A stretch of DNA of 64,000 bases from Parietaria judaica (taxonomy: Eukaryota > Streptophyta > Magnoliopsida > Rosales > Urticaceae). The stretch spans positions 32,416,555 to 32,480,554 of the forward strand of contig OX940870.1 of assembly GCA_954871525.1 (NCBI GenBank), given 5' to 3'. The notes under the pieces were generated by a model. It searched no databases. It was not told the origin of the DNA and saw nothing but the letters and a program-made list of their open reading frames with translations. Position numbers and translations under genes: made by a program. Position 1 is the stretch's first letter, and each line of letters begins with the position of its first letter. This document shows positions 1-12,628 of this stretch, piece after piece.

Positions 1-54
1 AGACGTTATTATAATATTCCAAAACTCTAATTGCAATATAACACATAACTTATA

Positions 55-632
55 GGGTTAATTCCAGCAAAAAGTATCAATACTTTCAAATAACGGACCA
101 ATAAGTTCTAATTCTTTTTTTTTCCGGATAAAGTTCGAATTCTTTAGTTTGGTGTTCCTATAAGTACCTCCGTAAAAAAATTTGTCCTCCAACTTACTCA
201 CGCCACGTCAAAGTTTTTTTTTTTTTTTTTTGAAAGCCCGCCACGTCAAAGTTTTGGTTTTGTATTCCAATGCTTTTTTTTACCCGAATAAAGTTCCGAT
301 TCTCTTGTTTTGTCTCCTCATATCACTTTCGTGAAAATTCCAAACCATGGATTATGCCGTTTTTGGCGTTGAATTAAAAAATATTTTTTCTCCCTTTTAA
401 GTACATATCCACAATTATCTTTGATTGTCCAACTTTCCAATGGCTAATTTATTCTGAAAATGTGGATAAAATTTTGTAACGGTGGCATGATTAACAGTGA
501 AGGATGATTTTTTTTTACGGAGGTATTAATAGAGACACAAAACTAAAAAAATTAGAACTTTGTCCGGGCAATAAAAAGAAATGGAATTTATTGGTCTTTT
601 GAAAATAATGGTACTTTTTCCGGGATTAACCC
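55..632. mobile_element. Mutator-like fold-back MITE with perfect 9-bp TSD
   Basis: The outer ~130 bases of each side are inverted copies of each other. The left end begins GGGTTAATTCCAGCAAAAAG and the right end, read in reverse, begins GGGTTAATCCCGGAAAAAG. The element is flanked by the identical 9-mer TAACTTATA at 46-54 and 633-641, the duplication length typical of Mutator-like elements. The interior holds direct repeats of a motif containing GCCACGTCAAAG, and no coding capacity. Ends and TSD are seen directly; the superfamily is inferred from the 9-bp TSD and GGG terminus. Confidence 0.85.
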
Positions 633-641
633 TAACTTATA

Positions 642-1367
642 TAATACAAGTATACTATTATAATAGATTATAGTGTTTCAAAAAATCTGGTTATACTATT
701 TCATATATATATTTATATTATTAGACAATTACATTACTATAAAATATATTATTATATATTATACATGGTATACAATATATATTTTTATATTATATAATCT
801 GCTATATTTATTATTAATTAGGTCGTGGGTGGGTATTGGGTGGACTATAGGACAAGTTTATGTGGGCTTTGTGTGGAGCGCGGGCCTAGCACGGCCCACA
901 AAAAAAAGGATAAGTGGGGACAACCCCATTTTTTTTTACCCATCGAGGCGGGAGGGCCTAGTCCGGGACGGCTCATTTGTCACGGTAATATGGCATGCCA
1001 AAAGAGCAAATAAAGCATTAAATCACGGGATAATAAAGGTAAAAGTATCAATTCATTCCCAAAAGTGTAACAATTGGTACTAATTTTTTTATTTATTGGA
1101 TAAGTATATCCTTTATTACTTATGCACCTCGATTTTAATTATTTCTTGAAGAAGAATGGCAAAAGTACCAATTCTTTGACCAAGTATAAGTTCATTTTGT
1201 TCTTTTTATAGGCTAAAGTACCTCTTTTATTACTTACGCACCTGTGTCGTAAGTATTTTAAGAACAATGACGGTAAATGTATTAATCTTTCAACATATGT
1301 AGGGATAAGTACCAATCTTTCACCATATGGCGATAAAATGACCAAATGTTGCTAATATTCTAATAAT
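642..1367. other. gene-free stretch with degraded direct repeats
   Basis: AT-rich sequence with one GC-richer patch at about 820-1000. Positions 1100-1181 and 1214-1299 are diverged direct copies of one another; both run from a pyrimidine-rich stretch with ATTACTTA[TC]GCACCT to a motif like GTACCAATCTTT. This resembles the inner part of Mutator-like MITEs, but I could not find ends. The longest frames here lack domain-like composition. Confidence 0.5.
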
Positions 1368-1799
1368 GGGTTAATGTCAGCGAAAATACCCAAAGTTTGG
1401 TCAAAGAACCCCTCGTGTACTTAAAGTCTAAAAGTGATGGCAAAAATACCCAAAGTTGACCTTTTTATTCTCGTAACACAGTTAACTTACCCATTAACTT
1501 TTGCCACATGAACATACATGGGTTGCTGACATTGCAATTTTTGCCACGTGGACGGGCCCACATCAGTCTAGTTTAGGAAAAAAACAACGAAATAAACCCC
1601 TAATAGGGCAAAAAATTGATATGTCAGCAACCCATGTTTGTCCACATGGCCAGAGTTAACAGGTAAGTTGATCGCGTTATGAGAATGAAGTGTTTTACGC
1701 CCCAAATACGACTTTAGATATTTTTGCCACCATTTTAAAACTTTAGTTACAGGAGAGGTTCTTTGATCAAACTTTAGATATTATTGCCGTCATTAACCC
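1368..1799. mobile_element. Mutator-like fold-back MITE
   Basis: Long inverted repeat: the left arm begins GGGTTAATGTC and the right arm ends ATTAACCC, and further inside both arms carry matching segments such as GTTGCTGACAT with ATGTCAGCAAC, and GGTCAAAGAACC with GGTTCTTTGATC. Flanks are TTCTAATAAT (1358-1367) and TTCTAAAAAT (1800-1809), a 10-bp duplication with one mismatch. Same end motif as the element at 55-632. No coding capacity. Confidence 0.75.
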
Positions 1800-1809
1800 T
1801 TCTAAAAAT

Positions 1810-2747
1810 TATCACTATGCAAAAAAAAAATGTATTTCATATTTGATAGATTTTGTATTTTGAGGAAAAACTAATACCAAAAAGATTAAGAAATAGACTG
1901 GTGTAAATTTAACAAAAAGTGACAAAAATAATTTATGGAATAATATGATATTAAATGATAAATGAAGGAGATAGATTCATAAGATAACAAATTTGGTAGG
2001 CAATTTGAATCATATTAATAAATTGAGGGGTCTAAGTATTATTTAGTGAAATAAAAAGACAGGCCTTTATGGTACGGTGTGAGAAAGGACGATGAACCGT
2101 TGGGTCTGCTCTGCTTCCACATAGGGGTCTACGCACGTGGACTGCTACAATTACTTGTTCTTATTTCTACACATACCTATTAATGTCTCTTCTTTTTATT
2201 ATTTTTATAGATAACTAACTATGCAATTGCAAATACCCCAAAAATAAAAGGGTGTCGTTTGATAGAAATTTAAAAAGGGTACGGATAATTCCCCTATTAT
2301 ATTTTTTTGGGATATATACGGGTTAAGTAGCGAAACTTGTGTGTCAAATATGTCAATATATTTTAAATTTTTAGATATACCAAAACCCAAAAAAGTATTG
2401 ATGTTTAATTTTCATCTATATATTTAGGTACCTGTAAATCTCTAGATCAAAAGTGTTGAATAATAATTTTCTTAATTTTTGGAGTTTAATTTGTAGTTGT
2501 ACACGCACACAAATATCTCTGTATAACTAACTTTAATGGCAAATAAACAGAATTGAATCTTAATTTGTTTTATAATTTTTTAAAACTATTATACTACTAA
2601 ATAAGACATTAAAAATAGACTATGTATTATAATGTATACATTATATACACTTAAATATTTATGCGGTAAATCTCGTTAAACTCTTATAGCAAAGTGGTAC
2701 ACATATATCTTGGATTGACTTCTTCAGTTGTCATCTTTTATATAGAG
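1810..2747. other. AT-rich intergenic DNA
   Basis: I see no gene, RNA or bounded repeat here. There is a small GC-richer patch at about 2085-2150. Confidence 0.5.
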
Positions 2748-2750
2748 TTA

Positions 2751-3465
2751 GCGTTTGGTTAACTGGTTTGGAAACAAGGTTTGTAATTTGGTTTGACAAA
2801 TCAGTCTAAGTGTTCATTCTTGCTAATCAGTTTGGGAGATTGATTTTTAAAACACTATTTGATTAACCGTTTTTTTATCATGTTGTTGAACTGAAATAAA
2901 AATAAATATAATAATTAACTCAAACACAATATATGTTACTAAAAACAAGGTAGTTTTGATTTGAAAGTAATATATATTAATATTATGCTATAAAATATTT
3001 ACATTGCTATAAAAATAGATTCAAATTCAATAACTCTAATTACATCTTTAGATATTGTAATATAAGAGAGTAAAAAATTATTACATGAGTTTATATCATT
3101 ATAATTAAGTTAGTAATTAATAATAAAAATAATTTAAGCTCATTGTTGATATAAAGTAATATATCAATTATATAAATAATTTTAATAATTTAATTAAATG
3201 AGCTAACATTATAATAATATCTTATTATAAATAATATAAAATGATAATATATTATTATAGGTGTAGTACGATTGGATTGAAGACTAAAACACAAAAAAAA
3301 ACTTCAAGTCGTTTTCTGATTTCCTTCATTAAAATTTCAGTGGTCTGCGAGAGCGATTTACGAAAATAGAAATAAGTGGTAACATAACACGATCTGCGAA
3401 ATCAGTATGACATTATTTAAATTCAAAATCAAAAACTGGTCAAGAGACTGTAACCAAACGGTGCC
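2751..3465. mobile_element. Harbinger/Tourist-like MITE with TTA target duplication
   Basis: Left end GCGTTTGGTTA and right end TAACCAAACGGTGCC are inverted versions of the CGTTTGGTTA motif common at PIF/Harbinger ends. TTA lies immediately outside on both sides (2748-2750, 3466-3468), the usual 3-bp target. The inside is AT-rich and non-coding. The ends differ by a few bases, so this is an old copy. Confidence 0.6.
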
Positions 3466-3468
3466 TTA

Positions 3469-6400
3469 ACTTCCAACACATTTTTTTATTTTAAAATAAA
3501 ACGTAATAATAACAAATAGTAAATACTTATACACCTATTGAGTCACTCGGCCTTTAACTTCTTATTTTTTAAATTTCAAAAGTACCCCCATGTAGTTTGT
3601 CTGGGCTCTTTTGAACTGTTATTATATTTCATATCTGTTTAGTTACCTTGAAATTTGAGATTATTTAGGGATTTGGAAAGTCCCAAACTTCCAAGAGATA
3701 ATTATTTTACCATTTTTGGTTTGGTTATTTATTTAAGTAAAAAGGTTTCATGACAACACTCTGCCAATCAACGAACTTCTTCCTAATGCCTCATTACACA
3801 TATGAAGATCGTTGAAAAGCTTAGGAAACGAACCATTCATTTTCCCAGTTGTCGTAAAAGCAAATTTTCACGGTATAATAATGTAGCATTTTATTAAACA
3901 AAAAATTGCTGTTTGTAAATATTTTGACCAATTTTTTGAACCTATTTTGGTTGTTTTGTACAGTGTTAGGGTTTTCGTGAAAACCCTTGACTATGTACCT
4001 ATAATCCTATATGTAGCATTGTAGGGCTTCGTTCATGTGTCCTTTAAATCACTGTGCTATTCACGTTTACATGCAAACAAGTTTACATGCAAACAAGTGG
4101 ATATATTATTTATTCATGGGAAATTTATATATATATAAAATTATAAATAATATATGTATAGAATGTGCATATATATAAATACATATACGATATATGTGCT
4201 GACAAATTATAATATCGAGTACATGCACAGCTGTAGCTCATAGCTACACATGAGCACTGTTGATACATAAAATGTTAGCTTCAGTCTCAGCCCACTTGAA
4301 GGAGCGACACTGTAGTGACGATGTGGACTTATCTCTTGTTTTTCGTTTTTTCATTATTATATTATTATTATTATTATTATTATTAAGTTCTGTTTTCTCT
4401 GAAGAAATTCATTCAGGGTTCTGTTGCTATTGCTATAGATTAGTCTGAAGATCAGAGGCCAGGTGTAATATATCATCCTCATTCACATCATGCACATGAT
4501 CCCCATGCATGCCATCACATATATTTGAAAGAATTTGCTAAGAATTCTTATTAAGAATTTTATTAAAAAGCATATCCTCCAATACACAACACTATTTTAA
4601 AACGCTATAAATCTTAATACAAATCCAAATAAGATCATTCTCCAATTTTACTCTATATATTTTCATTTAGTGATATATTGCATTAAATATATTTTCACGT
4701 GATACTTTCCATTGTATAAGAGTCAATTATGTTGAGGTAAGTACCGGTTCGGCGGTTCAAAAGTAATAAAGAATTTGGCCCAAGACGAATAAGCATGCTC
4801 GGTCTCACATACAAAAAAAAAAGGTACTTAGCATGATTTTAAAAAAAGTTACTCTTTTCATTATCTATTATTGCAAATGATAATAATTTTTTTTAGGAAA
4901 ATACGTATTGTGAAACGGATTTTGCTTCCGTGCTTGGCCACCCATAATAACTACCCGAAGTCTTGCAAGTCGTCTCTGGATCCGCGACCCTATACCAACG
5001 AAAACTTGGATATCGTCTGCAGAAGTAGCTAGAACAATAATTTTAAATAAATTGGGTTTAATAATGCCACAAGCTTTAATAAACTTTCATAAATTATCTT
5101 TCACACCGGAGAAACCAATCTAATAGTAATTTTTGAATTGCAATCAGTGTAACACTTAATTACTTATGACCTGATAGAATAATTCAATCAAATTTGTACC
5201 CTAGACTCCTAGAGCATAGTTACTTTTAAATATTTTTACACTATTAAAATATAAAATAATTTAAATTCGAATCTCATAATTATAAAGATAAAAAGAATTG
5301 AGTATTTCTTTCCCTACGAATTAAAACAATGTTTAAAATATCATCTCATCCTATTAAATAAGACCATACCAAACTGATTTCCACTCAACTTATTGGCAAC
5401 TCAATTACAATTATAATGACACATTTTCTAACATTTTTCAGCATTAATATTATTATGTATAAACATGCATTATTTATTATGTTGTTACATAACAAATAGC
5501 ACAATAATAAAAAAAAGTTATCTTGATAGCATACTATAAGTATAAGGATTTTATCATTTGTGTTACTCTATTTGATATGAAAATACATAAGTTATTTAGT
5601 AGAGTTGTAAGAGTGAAACTTTTGGAATTATAATATAAATCATATTTCAAATGTAATTGACAATTATTTTCGTCAACTTTTTCAATTAAAATTTTCAAAA
5701 TTTCAATTTAACTCATTAAAGATATAAATTTAGTAATATCATATAGAAAGTATAATAATGTTCATTAAAATACAAAACGGACAACTCAAGTGAATTCCGT
5801 AAAAAAAATTATAAAATGTTGGAGAGAGAGTAATTACTCTATTTAATTTAAAATATATGACAATAACTCCTTCTATTATTATTTTCATCAACTTTCTGAA
5901 CTAATAAATTTCATTAATTTTTCATTTCAAATAATTAAAAATATAAATGGAACAATATCATATAGAAACGCATAATGTGCATAAAATATAGAACTATTAA
6001 GTGAAATGAATGCAATAAAGACAAAAATATAAAAAGGTTGGAGAGGGAATAATTTTATTTATTTATATAAATAAACACACTCTGAAATCTGAATAATGAT
6101 ATAGCCTACAGTAGATATATTATAAATTTATAGATGGTCTTGATTTGATTTTGAGGTAACTTTAAAAAGTTAGGTAATAATAATTTATAAAGCATTATTT
6201 AAGGGGATAATAACCTGTGATATACTCTTAGATTTTCTGGACAAAAGGTTGTTTCTCTGTAGTCTATTGTGTACTTATTAACGGTACTACTAGAAAGAGA
6301 GAGAGTGATAAATAATACTCGCTAAGATTCAAAGTGCTCAGATAATTACTCATCACATATCAATGGTAAATACTTCTTATTGTTTCATTTATTTATTGTT

Positions 6401-8671
6401 TCATTTATTTATTGTTTCTTGTAGTTTTGTCTTAAGCGTCTAAACATTAAATAGGCATATTACATTTAGGTGCATTGTGACCAGTGAATATTGATTTATA
6501 TGTTTTTAAATGTTGCATATTTTAATATAAACTTTTTCGTGCTTATTCATCGAGCAATTAATACTTCGTACACATGTACAATGGAATGGTCAATGGTTAT
6601 AACAAGCCTGGCAAGTTTGAACAGCTCTTAAGTATATATATATGTCAGATCAAAGGTTTTCCCAGTACTATATACATATATTCAGTCACGCGGTACAACT
6701 TAATATAATTTAAACAGATATAAATCACAAAGTTAAGTGTATTTATTAATTTATAATGACTGAAACTAATATAGCTAGCAATATAAAACATACTTGATGA
6801 GAGTCTCGTATAAAGACCGACATTAAATACCAATGTAGCTCACAACCACTGTAGTTCTTCCCCCACATACAGCTCGCTAATTCTGATAATTTGAAATGTC
6901 ATAGAACACTATGGTGACAATTATATCAACCCCGTGAGATGAGAAAGCGAGAAAAACTAAAATGTATAATCCCGCATCGCTTGGGTAAGGTGTGGTAATC
7001 GGACGTTCCTGAGACTGCGCAAGTATGAGACTACACGATTATATGAGTTCATACAAGTAATATGTGATTTTATGGTCAAAGAAGTTTTTTTTTTGATATA
7101 TTGGTACTACTTATGTAAAAAAAATGCATCTTATTCATAGGAATTTCAAACTTAATTAGCGTACTTGACGTGGAACAACCCTAAGTAGAATAAGCGAGTC
7201 ATCATTTAATAGAACAACCGGAGTATTATGAACTAATTTGCCATTGTCTCGTGGGAAACATACGTCATTAGACATTAGACTTCAAACACCGTACAAGGAT
7301 ATGGATCAACCTTAGTAAAGCGTATATTATAAATATATTTAAAGATGTATTAATGGAGTAATAAGCTACGAAAATAAGGCCCGACAAAGAAAGTTTTGTA
7401 GGTCACATGCAAAGGTGGCAAAGGTACCAAATTCATGCTGTTTGTGTGCCGTGGGACAAATCTAACCGACTCTAATTATGCTCGATATCCAACACAAAAC
7501 ATCCATTAGGGCTACAAAGCCAAGGCCATTTCATGTCTTTCCGTTGGCACCTACTCTTATGTTATATTATATTATATATATAAGAGATATATATATATAT
7601 CCCTCAAGCGAAAACCAAATTTATATGATAAGATTTGTCTTGCTGTTTAGGAGGCAAAGCACAAGGCAGAGAGGGGTTTTGCATGTGGATCCAAGGGAAC
7701 AGCTCCAACAGAATCTTATTGTATAATTTGATGTGGTGGGTCCTCCCACATCAAATCATATCACCACTTTCTCAAACTTTCACATGACATCTATTTCTTC
7801 ATTAGTTTAAGGATAATTTGTTCTCTCATGCGTTTCAGCTTTGCCCTAATTCCTTACAAACCTTGACAATATTTTACAACTTAATTATGCCTCATTCCAA
7901 AGGCGTGTTTGTTCCATCCCATAACCGAATGTCCGAATCCGTGACCGCATGATCATCAGCTTTATCCATTCATTTTTCTGCCAAATAGTACACGCTCACT
8001 TTATATATTATCATAACGAGTAAGAATGATAATAAGAATTAATCCCTCTCAAATACGCTAAGTTTTATGTTCTCAACCCCGGCCGTCCTCGTCGCCTTAT
8101 TTTGTTTGTCCTTATTATTTCTTCGGACCTGGCTTCGCTATTGTGACAATATCATAAATGATCTATATATATACAATAAAACTTCTTTAATTAATTTTTG
8201 ATCATCAATAACATCGGTTAAATAAATTTTTTACATCGTTCCGATTTTAATTAACATGAAAAAATTATCACTCAATAATAATCCCAACAATACAATGATA
8301 TATTTTGATCTCAACCACTATAAATTTATAAGGGTGTACTGTATGCAAATCTCTTCCAGGACATCTTGTTGATAAAAAGAAACATACGATTATTTAAAAC
8401 TTATAATAGTACTAAAAAATATAAGAACTTACAAAATTACATTTTACATGTTCTTTATAACATAGGCAAATTCTATTCTAACAATCCAAAATAAACATTT
8501 TATTAAACCATAAACATGTAATTAAAAAATGTAATTAAACTAAAAAAGAAAATATAGAATATAAACCAATACATTTCATATATTGTTAAAATAGGCAGTT
8601 TCCATTCTAACCATTGTAAATTAACATATAATAAATTAAACCTACAAATGCATTGGAACGTGTAATTAAAC
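3469..8671. other. long gene-free AT-rich region
   Basis: No supported gene in about 5 kb. It contains short (TTA)n around 4360-4385, AT dinucleotide runs near 4125, 6630 and 7570-7600, and two diverged direct copies of a ~90-base AT-rich segment starting near 8465 and 8590 (both begin with ATAGGCA followed by CATTCTAAC-like sequence). Frames up to 82 codons (for example 7478-7726) have irregular composition and no recognisable domain. Confidence 0.5.
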
Positions 8672-8820
8672 TACATTCTTTCTTGCACATTCAATGTTAA
8701 AACTTGTGACACTATTAGCAAAGCTTATAGTGTTAAAAGAGACACACATTTACGTTCTATAGAGTTTGAACTCGGGACCTCTTAGAGAAAAGTATGTAAT
8801 GAATTTACTATTAAGCCGAA
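8672..8820 (-). mobile_element. degraded tRNA-derived SINE, second copy
   Basis: Read on the - strand this has an A-box-like TAATAGTAAATTC (8801-8813) and a B-box-like GAGTTCAAACTC (8762-8773), spaced as in the SINE at 15555-16060. The segment between the boxes also matches (AAGAGGTC before the B box), as does the body after it (motif TAGTGTCAC). I found no clean TSD or poly(A), so borders are approximate. Confidence 0.55.
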
Positions 8821-10823
8821 TGTACAATTTTAATTGAAAAAGTGATATATTTCTAATATTTTAAAAAATGACATAATATATATAATATTAATGTGTGGGC
8901 ATATATTGCTTCGTACCGAACACTCTCGTACTGCAACAGCTTTGCCTCTTGGTTTGGTAATTCAACAACATTTTGATGAAAGCTTCATGTCATTTGACAA
9001 ATACCTTTAACTACCTCAAGTCCACTCATGTCGTTTGGCCAAGTTCTTTTTCATTTGAGCTGTCTCCCCTCTATAACAAAGTGATGTTGCCAATTATATC
9101 TCATCAAATCTTGCTACTTTAAGTTGGATTATAGTTAAGGATTAATTAACCCCATTTCTTCAATTGAATATTTTGAGATATTTACCCTAAGGCATCTTTC
9201 AATGTTTACGGGACAATCGCGGTAAAAATATCCGAACTTTGACCAAATGAGGCGGAAGGAGTCCAAAAGAAAAAATAGTTACAGAAGTACTAAAAATCAA
9301 TAACTGTAAGGAGACACATTTTTTTATCTAATTTTTTCTGCGGAAGTTAAATAAGAGAAGATATTAGATAGTTGAATGAACATGTAAGTGTGTACTTTAG
9401 ATTAAACCAATATGTAAAAAAAAAAATTGGCCAACGCTTGGGAAAAAAACTAAAAAACTAAAAGTGCCGCCTCATACTTCTTGAATTTATTTGCACTTTT
9501 TTTTTTACCTTCAAACTTGTACAACCTTATTTCGTCTAAATTTGAGTATGGTCGCCGCAATTATCCCAATATTTACCATGAGCTACTTTGTAATATGCTA
9601 CATTAATTTTATAAAAACGGATTATGTATTTATGGAGCAATGAGACCAACAAAAATGACGTCTCACCGATACGGTCTCGAATATTGACTGAATTCCGGTA
9701 CTCCGGCCTTAATATTGATTTTGAACCATGATTACAACTAACAAGCACTAGAAATTGACGAGCACAATGTCTTAAAAAATTATTAATCAATATTAATATG
9801 TGTGTAAAGTTTTAAATAAGTTAAGTAATGACATCACCGGGTTCGTATTACTGTACCATCGCTTTCTAGTTTAGTAGGTTAGTTACTAGCCATTATTTTT
9901 TCTTTTGAAGAAATTACTAGCCATTATTTTTTTTGAAGAAATTAACTTATCTTCTGCTACTCTTTTTTCCTTCAGTTACTACTTTTTCAAACATAAATCC
10001 AAATCCACACACATATATATATGTCCGTGTGTTTAGTGTTCCCATACAAAGACAAAGCACTACGGAAACTAGTGGGCAATAGAGGGATCCGATGTTTTGA
10101 TATCAAACAGTTAGTCCCAATAATTCTTCAACTCATCTATATATATATATGTATATGTGATCTTGAAAGTGAACCCATGGGTTCGCACGTGCAAGCACTG
10201 CCACACGTGGGAAGAAAGCCATGGGATCAGACTTTTGGCAGAGGAACAGACAAAGGAAAAATAAAAGAGGAGCACTGGGCTTTCTTCTTTTTTTGGTTTT
10301 GGGCAAAAGATGATGGCAAAATCTGCATGATGAGAGCAATATATTCTCTCTCAGTTTCTCTATATATACATACATGCAATATACAACTACACCGGTGTAC
10401 AATAATTTGTGACCTGTCTATTATCAAATATTGCAGTACATTTACGTATAATGACAATATACATACATACACACATATATATAGAGTACATTAACGTATA
10501 ATGACACATTGTCCATTGATACAAATATATATATAGGGGTCTCTTTTTTTTTTTTCTTTTCTTTTGGTTCGGGAGGTTGGAGACCAAAGGGTTCATTGTC
10601 CTACGTGACACAATCCTCCTTTGAAGCTAGCTATGAAATTCTTATTATGACCTCCTCTAGTATCCTAATGGTACACAAGTTAACACGTACTGAACGACCA
10701 TTTTTCCCGCCAAATTAAACCATGACCACGGCGGCCAGGGCAGCACACTGAGTCACGGAGCTTGCGGCGAGCTAGGCCTCCTTGCATGGGCGGATCTATG
10801 TGATGGGGTAGGGTGGTTGAAAC
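8821..10823. other. gene-free AT-rich region
   Basis: No gene I can support. A 157-codon open frame at 10021-10494 starts with ATG but consists of low-complexity Tyr/Ile runs from TATA repeats and Phe/Trp runs from T-rich tracts, so I treat it as chance. CACGTG-type motifs occur near 10188 and 10204. Positions from about 10789 look like the left part of an older repeat interrupted by the next element. Confidence 0.45.
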
Positions 10824-11407
10824 TAGGGGTGAGCATTTTAGACCCAACCAGATGGCCCAACCCAATCCGTTAGAGACCCGACCCCAATCTAACCCGTCCA
10901 ATCTAACCCGTTCAAAATTGGGTCGGATCGGGCCGGACCCGACTATTATTCGGCTCCAGTTCTGGTCCTAAACCTTGGGTCGGGTCGGGGTCCAATATAA
11001 TAAATAACATTTCATATTACTTTTTATTCAAGTAGAGTAATCTTTAGTCTTTTAATTTTTTTCATTCTCAATTTTATTTACAATTAAAGACCATTCAATC
11101 TCCCACTTTCATGTTTTACATTGTTTAGTATATGTTTGTTTGATTAAATTTGTTTGGGGTATTTTTACATGAATTTTGAGTTACATTGATGCATTTTTTT
11201 CATATTATTTTTTGTTGTATAAGATTATATTTTAATTAATCGGGCCATGGCGACCCAAACCAACCCAACCCGATTTTATCGGGTCGGTTTGGTTCGGGCA
11301 TTAAAAAATTTTGGGTCGGATCGGGCTTTTTATTAGGAATCCGAAGTGATCGGGTCGGGTCCATAAAAAGCATCGGGGCGGCCCAACCCAACCCATGCTC
11401 ACCCCTA
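10824..11407. mobile_element. hAT-type non-autonomous element (TAGGGGTGAGCA ends)
   Basis: The terminal inverted repeats are perfect: TAGGGGTGAGCA at the left and TGCTCACCCCTA at the right. The 8-bp target duplication is perfect too, GTTGAAAC at 10816-10823 and 11408-11415. Both subterminal regions carry many GGGTCGG/CCCAACC motifs in opposite orientation. The AT-rich middle has no coding capacity. The 8-bp TSD and TAGGGGTG end are typical of plant hAT elements. Confidence 0.9.
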
Positions 11408-11415
11408 GTTGAAAC

Positions 11416-11852
11416 CACTCCCAACATTTTAAAAATTATACTGATAGTAAAAAAATATTTTAAACTTATGTACATACCCCCCCCAAAAAAAATAAAAATA
11501 ATAAAACCCTAGTCTAATTTTCTCTGAATTTATAATATAGCTTGAATCATGTTCATTTTAGAATTATTTAATTTTGTATTTTGATGTTGTATTAATCGTG
11601 TAAATTTAATGAAAAAATTTGAACTCCCTGTCTCTGAATCTTGGTTCCGACACTGCCTCATTATGCTAGTTTTTTTAATGGAACCTCTCACATTTAGAAT
11701 TTTCAGGTGCAAAAGGCCAAGTGATCGTGGTTGCTAGTCCGTGGAAATCTCGGAAGATGGCTACGGAAAGCCATTTCTGACCTCTGGCTACATAACTCTA
11801 TGTAAATTTAAATACTACCTTGTCCTAATATTTGAATGATCTTTCAATTTTA
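11416..11852. other. possible remnant of an outer hAT-type repeat
   Basis: Sequence around 11625-11665 (ending with GACACTGCC) and that at 10789-10823 (beginning CATGGGCGG) look like weak inverted ends of an older repeat into which the 10824-11407 element inserted. I found no matching target duplication. No gene is visible. Confidence 0.25.
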
Positions 11853-12300
11853 GGGATAATAGCGGCATAAGTCCTCAACCTTTACTCAACTGGAGCAGCA
11901 TAGCCCCAATCCCATTTAATAGCGGTATAAGTACCAAAAGATGATTTCCGTCCATATTTAACTAATGAAAGTAGTCAAGGTTTGCGTGTTCAGCTTCTCA
12001 TCAACATGGACGCCACGCAATCCGACATGTCACCATACACGTCATCCTCGCGTCATCAAATTTAATGCAATCGCCATTAATTTTGCATTAAATTTGATGA
12101 CGCGAGGATGACATGTATGGTGACATGTCGGATTACCTGGCGTCCATGTTGATGAGAAGCTGACCACGCAAACGTTGACTACTTCCGTTAGTCAAATATC
12201 GACGGAAATCATCTTTTAGTACTTATACCGCTATTAAATGAGGTTGGGGCTATGCCGCCCCAGTTGAGTAAAGGTTGAGGACTTATGCCGCTATTATCCC
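11853..12300. mobile_element. Mutator-like fold-back MITE, near-perfect palindrome
   Basis: The two halves are inverted copies over nearly the whole length: the left starts GGGATAATAGCGGCATAAGT and the right ends ACTTATGCCGCTATTATCCC, with the centre near 12080. Flanks are TCAATTTTA (11844-11852) and TTAATTTTA (12301-12309), a 9-bp duplication with one mismatch. No open frame. Transcribed, it would fold into a long hairpin. Confidence 0.85.
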
Positions 12301-12309
12301 TTAATTTTA

Positions 12310-12623
12310 TGGTCATTTAACCTTTTCTCTCAAATAAATATATATAGTATGACTATTACCACAGTACGGTTCAGATTCTTTTCTGTTAAACTCATGTATC
12401 TACCTATCAAAATAATTATCAGAATTGTTCTTAGGATAAGTTTATAAATTTGAGTATAATATTAATTAAATTTACTATGTCAATACATAGAGCCAACCAC
12501 CTTTCAACAAGATGGATAAATAAACAGCAATAAAAGTTCTTAGGTTATTTTCGTTATAAGGAGACATTAGGTTATTTTTGAAATGCATATCTCACGTACA
12601 TCACAACTTACCGCGATGACATC
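12310..12623. other. AT-rich spacer
   Basis: Nothing recognisable between the fold-back MITE and the solo LTR. Confidence 0.5.
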
Positions 12624-12628
12624 AAGGG

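Noticed and set aside
10021..10494. 157-codon open frame starting with ATG
   Set aside because: It is made of TATA-derived Tyr/Ile runs and T-rich Phe/Trp runs, has no domain, and is equally open on the other strand.
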